Below are positions 15,942 to 21,981 of a stretch of 21,981 nt of DNA, one piece after another. Under the pieces are notes generated by a model that did not search any database, was not told the origin of the DNA, and saw only the letters and a program-made list of their open reading frames with translations. The translations under genes and the position numbers were made by a program. Source of the stretch: a virus; the IMG/VR virus record IMGVR_UViG_3300002483_000045, positions 9,613 to 31,593 of that record; one strand, 5' to 3'. The stretch's first letter is position 1; each line of letters starts with the position of its first letter.

Positions 15942-16505
15942 TTAATATTGTTTCTGAGGAAGATAATAAATGTTTTTAGTATAATAATTATTTTCAGGCG
16001 GGGTTATATCTATGTGTTCATAAGCAACTTCTTCAATTCCAAAACTATTTGAAGCCTCGGTTTTACCATTCCACCATGTTGCAACGCCCCCTTCTTTTAC
16101 CAAGCTTGGTAGATGTCCCCCAAAAGAATTAACATCTTCATCACCATAAGTATCATAAAATACACCATCATATTCTGACAAGACCGAAAGGTTGTCTATC
16201 CAAGAGCCTTCAATAATAGTTACATTACTTTTTCCTTGAGCCCACTCTTTTGCTTTGACAATTATTTGGGGATGATTTTCTACTATCGTATGTGAAGCGG
16301 GATTGTTTTGTTGAATATAGTTTGCACTTATACCCATACCAAAACCTATCTCTAATATATCTCCTCCATTGATGCACACATAATCTGCATGTTTCTTCAT
16401 AAGACCATCTTCCCAATTCATCATAACTTGATGCTCCTCATTAGCCTCGTCTATGAAGTAAATTTTATTTTCTTCAAATATTAATGTTCTTTCCGTATAA
16501 TTCAT
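15942..16505 (-). CDS. SAM-dependent methyltransferase of the GAMT / RMT2 (guanidino/arginine N-methyltransferase) type, 187 aa
   Basis: The sequence follows guanidinoacetate N-methyltransferase and its relative arginine methyltransferase RMT2 block by block: VMMNWEDGLMKKHA (27-40; family pattern WExxxM), SAM motif I ILEIGFGMGIS (50-60), acidic motif HTIVENHPQ (72-80; family IIExHP), NVTIIEGSWIDNLS (94-107; family GxW), FYDTYGD (116-122; family YDTY), and KEGGVATWWNG (137-147; family GG, then N). Glu32 and Asp118 fall where mammalian GAMT uses Glu and Asp to bind the guanidino substrate. It is shorter than mammalian GAMT (about 236 aa), the shortfall being at the N-terminus and between the GG motif and the C-terminus. 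It lies two bases from the fibre gene before it and two from the DNRLRE-like gene after it. The substrate is unknown: a free guanidino compound or an arginine side chain of a virion or host protein are both possible. Confidence 0.88.
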   Translation of the reverse strand: MNYTERTLIFEENKIYFIDEANEEHQVMMNWEDGLMKKHADYVCINGGDILEIGFGMGISANYIQQNNPASHTIVENHPQIIVKAKEWAQGKSNVTIIEGSWIDNLSVLSEYDGVFYDTYGDEDVNSFGGHLPSLVKEGGVATWWNGKTEASNSFGIEEVAYEHIDITPPENNYYTKNIYYLPQKQY

Positions 16506-16507
16506 AC

Positions 16508-19486
16508 TTAATTGTTTTTAACCCAAGTATTATCAGGGCAAAAGTAAATATCATCACTACTTATTGCATATCCTAAAACTCTTGCGTAAGAGTTTGTAGC
16601 TGTAGGTACAGTAGTAGTAAACGTACCAGAAGTAGAAGATAAATATAAAGGAGACCCTAATTGGTATCCATGTGAAGCTTTTCTAAACACTCCGTGTGTC
16701 AACATACCATTGTTAGAACTTGAGCCTGTAGCAACAGCTAAGAGCCTTATAGCATTTGCTGAAGTATTAGCTACGCTTATCCAAGAACCAAAAGAGGACA
16801 TTGCATATACAGTGCCTGCTGTCACACTTGTTGTGCCCGCAGATATAGATAAACCGCTTCCGCCTGACCCGCTTGCCGCTGCTTGAGACATTAGAATCTG
16901 AGACGCAGAACCTAACGACATGTCTGTATTTGCAGCTAAAGAAATTTCATTTGCGGTTACAGAAACTAAATCATCGTCAATTGAAAATTGATTTTTGCCG
17001 ACAGTTATAAACTTAATTAATGCAGTATCATCATTTTCCTCTGTATCACCTATTAATAAAGTTTGTGAGCTTCCTGAATTTGATAAAACTCTTTGACCTC
17101 CCGCTCCTGAAAATTGTGCTCCAAACCAAAAGTCTCCTCCTTCTACAGCAAAATCCCCTGTAGCTTGGGCGTTAGTTCCATTATCAAAAATTGAAGAGTT
17201 AGCTAAATTAATAGAACCAGTAAATCTTGGAACCCTGTTTACGGTTGCTCCTGAAGTAATAGTATTACCTGCATTAGTTGTATAACCAGCTCCATTAGTT
17301 AACTGGTTGTTGTTGGTTATTCCATTAGTTATAGTAACAGTATTTCCTGAACGAGCAGTAGTTATATTGGTGCCACCAGCAATATCTACCGTTTCTCCAT
17401 CATCTATTGTTGCGGTACCACCACTATCAGCTGTTAACTTCCAACTGCTCATTGTCCCACTTCCAGTAGCATTGAAAGTAATGGTTTCATTACTACCTTG
17501 ATTTAATGTAAATGAACCACCTCCAGTTAACCCTGTTCCTGCAGTTAATGTTATCGTGTTGTTGTTTACTGTAGGACTGGTAGGCATTGTTACCGTCTTA
17601 ACATTTATAGCAGTAACATGTCCTGTAGCATTTGAAGTTACACTATCTACCGCTGTGAATGTTCCTCCAGAACCTGGAGAATCTGTACTGGTTGTATCGG
17701 TTCTTGATGTGTTATCATGATTTATAGTTCCAGAAGTAGTAATAGGGCCTCCCGATAAATATGTACCTGTAGCTACTGAAGTTACAGTACCACCACTATC
17801 ACTGTCTGGAGAAGTAATAGTCATTACATAAGGGTCAGCCGATGTTCCAGTACCAGATAAATTAGTTCCTAATGTACCAGTAGCTGCTACAAATTTTAAA
17901 TATTTATTAGTACTTCCGCTTAAAGTTTTGTCATCATCATCATCATCTCTTACAACCCACTCGGTAAATGTTTCTGGTACATTTGGAGAATCATTAGTTA
18001 TCGTAATTGTACCACTTGATGTAATAGGTGAACCTGAAACAGATATGCCTGTTCCTCCACTTATAGCTACTGAAGTAACTGTTCCATCATTATTAGTAAA
18101 AGGCAATTCTGATACATTATAATAATCTACATTGTTTGAGCCGTCACTAAGAGGAAGATGCCAAGTTCCTGCAGGTGTTCCTGAGCCAGCACCAGCAGCT
18201 AAAATAAAGTTATCTGTACCTGCATAATCTACAGCAAGCGTAGCGATACCCGATGTTGCACCGCCTTGTAAACCAGCGCCCGAGGCAACGGCTGTAATAT
18301 CGCCAGTATTATTGGTAAACGGTAAATCGGAAACATTTGCATAAGATACTGTGCCGTCGACAGAGTACCATATTGCTGCTCCCGTATCGACAGTGTTACC
18401 TGTCGCATTTGTTGCAGACAAGATTGCATTGTCATTCCCCGAATAGTCTATATTTACTGTAGGTGACGTAGCTGTTCCTGTTAGTGAAATTCCAGTACCC
18501 TCGTTTACACCTGTTACAGAACCACTTCCCGTACCTGCTCCTATTAAATTTCTTACCTCCGCAGCTGTAATACCTGTGTTTAGCGAGGGTGTAGAGCCAT
18601 CAGATAAAATAGCTGGTGTTCCTGTGTCATTTATTACACCTAAATTACTTCTTGCGTCAGCAGCGTTTGATGCACCAGTACCACCATTAGCCACAGATAA
18701 ATCAGTACCACTCCAGTCATCATTGCTTATGGACAATGTGCCTCCTAATGTAAGTATTGGTGTTGAGGTAGAACCATTATCTGATAATGTTATTCCATTA
18801 ACACTACCAGTACCAGTAACAGACTGTACAGTTCCTTGTGGAACACCTGCGACTTGAGTATCTACATAATTTTTAGACGCAGCATCTGTTGCAGCTGTTA
18901 CGGTGTCAATACCTTGTATTCTTCCAGTACCCCCTAAAACAATGTCACCACCATTAACATTTAAATCACCTGTAATTACAAAACTATCTACTTCATTATA
19001 AGATTCTGAATTACCACCAAACGAAGCTTCGTTTGTAACTCCCGATGTAACAACTTGAAATGGAGTTCCTGCACTTAATTTTGCGCGACCAGTAAAATAA
19101 CCCCCTGATGTTTCTGGATAAGCATTACCTGTATACTTAATAGCTATATAACTATTACTGTTGTAAGTACAAGAAATTAATCGGTAATCTTCTGAATCTT
19201 GTATAACTTGAAGTGTGGCTAAACAACCACCGAACATTTGACTTGAACCTGATGTGACTATAACATCTAAGGATACCGCTTGATAATTACCAGAAGTTCG
19301 GTCTATACGAATCGTTCCATTAATATCATTGCTTGCGGCATTTCTACATAATAAAATATATTGAGTAGAAGCATTATCAACCATATCAAAACGATAGTTG
19401 ACATAGTGGTCCTCCTGCATGTTTATTCTACCATCCAGGTTTATATTTTCGTCAGTGGTTGTGTCCGCTAAAAATCGAATCGGCAT
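16508..19486 (-). CDS. Tail fibre protein 2, repeat-rich, 992 aa
   Basis: The N-terminus MPIRFL matches MAIRFL of the neighbouring fibre and is probably a common virion-attachment end. Residues about 190-215 contain ATDAASKNYVD (199-209), and 264-284 contain SVANGGTGASNAADARSNLG, both classic tail-fibre repeat motifs. Residues 300-700 are Gly/Ser/Thr-rich beta repeats, including a copy of the block TSRTDTTSTDSPGSGGTF shared with fibre 1 and one SSWKLTADSGG unit. A run of six Asp lies at about residue 513. The C-terminal 115 residues form a distinct domain (TVYAMSSFGSWISVANTSAN, then YFCPDNTWVKNN), likely the trimer tip or receptor-facing end. It starts 12 bases after the fibre 1 stop and is followed after two bases by the methyltransferase. 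Role inferred: receptor binding. Confidence 0.87.
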   Translation of the reverse strand: MPIRFLADTTTDENINLDGRINMQEDHYVNYRFDMVDNASTQYILLCRNAASNDINGTIRIDRTSGNYQAVSLDVIVTSGSSQMFGGCLATLQVIQDSEDYRLISCTYNSNSYIAIKYTGNAYPETSGGYFTGRAKLSAGTPFQVVTSGVTNEASFGGNSESYNEVDSFVITGDLNVNGGDIVLGGTGRIQGIDTVTAATDAASKNYVDTQVAGVPQGTVQSVTGTGSVNGITLSDNGSTSTPILTLGGTLSISNDDWSGTDLSVANGGTGASNAADARSNLGVINDTGTPAILSDGSTPSLNTGITAAEVRNLIGAGTGSGSVTGVNEGTGISLTGTATSPTVNIDYSGNDNAILSATNATGNTVDTGAAIWYSVDGTVSYANVSDLPFTNNTGDITAVASGAGLQGGATSGIATLAVDYAGTDNFILAAGAGSGTPAGTWHLPLSDGSNNVDYYNVSELPFTNNDGTVTSVAISGGTGISVSGSPITSSGTITITNDSPNVPETFTEWVVRDDDDDDKTLSGSTNKYLKFVAATGTLGTNLSGTGTSADPYVMTITSPDSDSGGTVTSVATGTYLSGGPITTSGTINHDNTSRTDTTSTDSPGSGGTFTAVDSVTSNATGHVTAINVKTVTMPTSPTVNNNTITLTAGTGLTGGGSFTLNQGSNETITFNATGSGTMSSWKLTADSGGTATIDDGETVDIAGGTNITTARSGNTVTITNGITNNNQLTNGAGYTTNAGNTITSGATVNRVPRFTGSINLANSSIFDNGTNAQATGDFAVEGGDFWFGAQFSGAGGQRVLSNSGSSQTLLIGDTEENDDTALIKFITVGKNQFSIDDDLVSVTANEISLAANTDMSLGSASQILMSQAAASGSGGSGLSISAGTTSVTAGTVYAMSSFGSWISVANTSANAIRLLAVATGSSSNNGMLTHGVFRKASHGYQLGSPLYLSSTSGTFTTTVPTATNSYARVLGYAISSDDIYFCPDNTWVKNN
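17931..17948 (+). repeat. Trinucleotide microsatellite encoding an Asp run in fibre 2
   Basis: The plus strand reads TCATCATCATCATCATCT; on the coding minus strand this is a GAT repeat giving six Asp in a row followed by Lys. Length changes would alter the Asp count without shifting the frame. Confidence 0.85.
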
Positions 19487-19498
19487 ATTAAATTAAAT

Positions 19499-21940
19499 TT
19501 AAGACACCTTCGTAATCAATATTTTAATATCGTTTGCTGATGGTGCTGTTGTAAAATCTACTGTTACTTGGTTTACAGTATTTCTCGTCACATCTGCATA
19601 AACAGTATCATAAGAACTGGCATCATACAGCTGAACCATTACATCCCTGGTTCCCAAGTTGTGAGTTACCGCTATTGAAGTTGCTCCTCCAATAAGGGCC
19701 GAATATTGTTCGTTAGACGCAATACATGTGCTAACTGCAGTACAGAAATCAGAAACCTGAGATGCTGTAATATCAATGTCTTGTGAACTAAGCGAAGTTA
19801 ATAAACCTTTTGCAGTTACAGTAGCAGAAAGTGATTTACCTGCACCACCATAAGAACCTGCACTTACGCCAGTGTTATCTAATGTTACAAATCCGTTAGC
19901 AGTTACTCCAAAGTTTGCACTGTCAAAACCAGCTACACCTTTTTGTGTTGCACCATCTGTAGCACCTGCTCCTGCAACATTTTGGTCTTGAATAACTACT
20001 GTGTAAACTGTTTGCGCTGGATTAGAACTTGCACTAATATCTTGATTTGCAAATATTAAATCACCAACCTCCAGTGTTTCCGAATAAAATGCCGTACCAG
20101 CGGTAGTTACTACAAAGAAGTCACCTAAGTCTAATGCTATGTTACTTGCTCCATCTAATGAACCATTACCCGCACCTAAATCTGTCGTTAAACCAGTGTT
20201 TGCATTATATCCTCCTTTAAACTGTCCAACGCCAGCAATAAGTGATTGAACTTGTCCTAAGTTAACACCATCTGTAGCAGCAGTACCTGCAGCTACATCC
20301 AATAGCTTGTTTGCGCCAAAGTCTACATCTGCTTCTGCATCACCCCATTGGTCTAAGTGTACATTGCTATATAATATTTTTTCGTTAGCTGTTCCATCTA
20401 CACCTACTAAGAAGTCTGCAGCAGGGTCAATAGTTGTAACTGTGTTTAATTCAGCTAAATCAAGATTAACTGTAACAGTACGCCCTGACTCTGCTGTGTC
20501 AATACCAGTAGAACCAGATACCGTCACTGTATTACCATTACCAACTGAAGACGAACCTGAGTCAGCAGCTATAGTCCAGTTATCCATAGTACCTGTACCA
20601 CCAGTATATGCTATGGTTACTTGACCACTACCATTATTTGTAGTAGATATATTTGCTCCCGCAGCAATAGTTATAGTGTCTTGGTCTGTAATTGTAGAAT
20701 CACTACCAGTTGTTGCAGCTAAAGTAATACTGTTGAATGGTAATGTGTTAGTTACAGTTAATGTATCAGTTGCTGAAGCAGCGGTTGAAATACCTGTACC
20801 ACCAGCAATATCTACTGTATTACCATCACTAATTGTTTGGTTAGTTCCACTGTCTCCTGAAAGAGTCCATGAGGTCATTGTTCCAGCGCCACCATCTGAT
20901 GCTGCCGTAATACGTCCTTGTTGGTCTACTGTTATGTTTGCAGATGTGTACGAACCAGGAGTTACAGCTGTGTCATCTAAGTCTATAGTAAGAGTTCCTG
21001 TTGTACCCGAACCAGCCAATGAAGTAGTAATACCTGTATCCCCTTGGAAAGAAACTGTGTTTCCACTATTTATTGTTTTAGGAGTAGCACTACCACCATC
21101 TGCCGCTGCAATCCAAGTATAACTTTCTGCACTTGGCATTGTAATAGTCTCTACATCTACAGCTGTCACGTGACCAGTAGAGTTTGTTGTAACACTACCA
21201 ATAACATCAAATGTACCACCATATCCAGGCGAAGCTGAACTTGTAGTATCACTTCTTGATGTTGTATCGTGATTAACCGTTAATGTATCTGTAGCAGAAG
21301 CTGCTGTTGAAATGTAAGTACCACCCGCTATATCAACTGTGTTACCGTCTGAAATAGTTTGTGAAGAACCACTGTCTCCACTTAATGTCCAAGATGACAT
21401 TGTTCCTGGAGCTGTTCCTGAACTTGCTGCAGTTAATCGACCTTGTTGGTCAACTGTAATACTTGCATAGGTATAAGAACCTGGAGTTACCGCAGTATCG
21501 TCTAAGTTAATAGTCAACGTATCTGTTGCACTTGCTACAGTAGAAATGGCTGTTCCTCCAGCAAATGTCGCAGTATTAGTTGAATTAATAGTTTGATTAG
21601 AACCACTGTCCCCAGCAAGAACCCAGTTAGCATATCCACTTAAAGTGGCAGCGATTGTTACTCCTCCTGAACCGTTACCAGTAGCTGTAATACCAGAGCC
21701 CGCAATAATTGTTGCAGTTCCTCCGTTAGATATTGTAGAAGAACTACCTGATGAACCAGCAAAAGTCCAAGAACTCATAGTTCCCGCACCTATATCTGAA
21801 AGTATTTGTGCTTTTGTTCGTCTTTCTATTAGACCTGAAGTAGATACCAATATACCGTCATAGGCGTTATTAGCATCCTGGTTTATTGTTGCGGTTACTG
21901 TACCGTCAATATTAAGTGCGTTTAAAAATCTTATTGCCAT
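19499..21940 (-). CDS. Tail fibre protein 1, seven-fold beta repeat, 813 aa
   Basis: After the N-terminal MAIRFLNALNIDG come seven recognisable units of about 45-50 residues of the type SSWTLSGDSGSSQTISDGNT then VDIAGGT-x-ISTAASATDTL; cores begin near residues 54, 104, 180, 273, 354, 401 and 451. Two copies of an inserted module, LDDTAVTPGSYTYASITVDQ (146-165; again at 320-340), and one block shared with fibre 2 (NHDTTSRSDTTSSASPGYGG, 223-242) separate them. Residues 495-813 are non-repetitive: DFGANKLLDVA, TDGVNLGQV, and a C-terminus THNLGTRDVMVQLYD with TVNQVTVDF that is typical of phage fibre tips. Its leader is A/T-rich with AAAGTAAAAAG and no Shine-Dalgarno sequence. It is the first complete gene of the window in transcription order. 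A fibre role is inferred from the repeats, composition and C-terminal motif. Confidence 0.87.
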   Translation of the reverse strand: MAIRFLNALNIDGTVTATINQDANNAYDGILVSTSGLIERRTKAQILSDIGAGTMSSWTFAGSSGSSSTISNGGTATIIAGSGITATGNGSGGVTIAATLSGYANWVLAGDSGSNQTINSTNTATFAGGTAISTVASATDTLTINLDDTAVTPGSYTYASITVDQQGRLTAASSGTAPGTMSSWTLSGDSGSSQTISDGNTVDIAGGTYISTAASATDTLTVNHDTTSRSDTTSSASPGYGGTFDVIGSVTTNSTGHVTAVDVETITMPSAESYTWIAAADGGSATPKTINSGNTVSFQGDTGITTSLAGSGTTGTLTIDLDDTAVTPGSYTSANITVDQQGRITAASDGGAGTMTSWTLSGDSGTNQTISDGNTVDIAGGTGISTAASATDTLTVTNTLPFNSITLAATTGSDSTITDQDTITIAAGANISTTNNGSGQVTIAYTGGTGTMDNWTIAADSGSSSVGNGNTVTVSGSTGIDTAESGRTVTVNLDLAELNTVTTIDPAADFLVGVDGTANEKILYSNVHLDQWGDAEADVDFGANKLLDVAAGTAATDGVNLGQVQSLIAGVGQFKGGYNANTGLTTDLGAGNGSLDGASNIALDLGDFFVVTTAGTAFYSETLEVGDLIFANQDISASSNPAQTVYTVVIQDQNVAGAGATDGATQKGVAGFDSANFGVTANGFVTLDNTGVSAGSYGGAGKSLSATVTAKGLLTSLSSQDIDITASQVSDFCTAVSTCIASNEQYSALIGGATSIAVTHNLGTRDVMVQLYDASSYDTVYADVTRNTVNQVTVDFTTAPSANDIKILITKVS

Positions 21941-21954
21941 TTCTTTTTACTTTA

Positions 21955-21981
21955 TTAATTAAATATTGCAACACCATCAAA
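21955..21981 (-). CDS. Possible C-terminal end of an upstream gene (partial)
   Basis: From the right edge the minus strand can be read FDGVAIFN then TAA (21957-21955), leaving a 14-base gap to the start of fibre 1. The tight packing of this cluster makes such an ending plausible, but eight codons are too few to identify a product, and one other frame also stays open across the same bases. Confidence 0.3.
   Translation of the reverse strand, partial: FDGVAIFN

Noticed and set aside
16225-16416. 63-codon minus-strand frame inside the methyltransferase
   Set aside because: It overlaps motif I of a well-supported gene in another frame and is Arg/Ser/Cys-rich without recognisable features.
17928-17950. 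DDDDK-like sequence in fibre 2 as a protease site
   Set aside because: It is a by-product of the GAT repeat, and nothing links a phage fibre to enteropeptidase-type cleavage.
20676-21122. 148-codon plus-strand open frame
   Set aside because: It lies opposite the fibre 1 repeats; its Val/Pro/Ser-rich composition is the antisense image of Gly/Thr/Ser repeats, and it has no leader or neighbours on that strand.
19499-21940. Fibre repeats as a CRISPR array or DNA-level satellite
   Set aside because: The repeats are protein-level units of uneven spacing with diverged third codon positions, inside one open frame.
1-21981. Stop-codon reassignment, as in some crAss-like phages
   Set aside because: TAA, TAG (2299) and TGA (11095) each end a gene at the expected place with the next gene starting within a few bases, and no gene is broken by in-frame stops.

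Overview
The window reads as the virion-structure half of a tailed double-stranded DNA phage, most likely a short-tailed (podovirus-like) phage of a Bacteroidota host, perhaps a marine flavobacterium. The phage call rests on a recognisable large terminase, portal, scaffold-like protein, HK97-type major capsid candidate, two connector/ring proteins, a tail-nozzle-like protein and several fibre-type proteins. The host call rests on initiation regions that are A/T-rich with no Shine-Dalgarno sequence, and on boxes matching the Bacteroidota -7 promoter element TAnnTTTG, including a classic TATCTTTGC. Several proteins (portal, capsid, connector, nozzle) resemble, from memory, families of crAss-like and uncultured marine phages. 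That placement is inference; no search was run.

Every convincing gene is on the minus strand, so transcription runs from high to low coordinates. In transcription order: the last codons of an upstream gene (21981-21955, tentative); two long paralogous fibre proteins (21940-16508); a small SAM methyltransferase of the guanidinoacetate/arginine N-methyltransferase type (16505-15942); a DNRLRE-like beta protein (15939-15211); a coiled-coil protein and a small virion protein (15156-14385); a 74-residue protein; a double GroES-like protein (14156-13578); a putative small terminase (13597-13322); large terminase (13344-11095); portal (11098-8663); a complete PAP2 acid phosphatase (8656-8120); scaffold-like protein (8074-6929); major capsid (6909-5437); a 252-residue protein; a 93-residue protein with its own promoter-like box and terminator; two connector proteins (4186-2299); and a nozzle-like protein running off the left edge (2297-1).

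Packing is tight, with 1-4 nt junctions and short overlaps in most of the cluster; no gap exceeds 100 bases. Two strong intrinsic terminators follow the capsid gene and the 93-residue gene, and -7-like boxes sit ahead of several genes, so the capsid region seems to be split into separately tuned transcripts. TAA, TAG and TGA all occur as ordinary stops, so there is no sign of stop-codon reassignment here. No tRNA, CRISPR, insertion sequence, integrase, lysis or replication gene was seen.

The most unusual content is three enzyme or chaperone-like genes embedded in a virion operon: the GAMT/RMT2-like methyltransferase between fibre genes, the PAP2 phosphatase where many phages keep a head protease, and the two-barrel GroES-like protein just ahead of the terminase genes.
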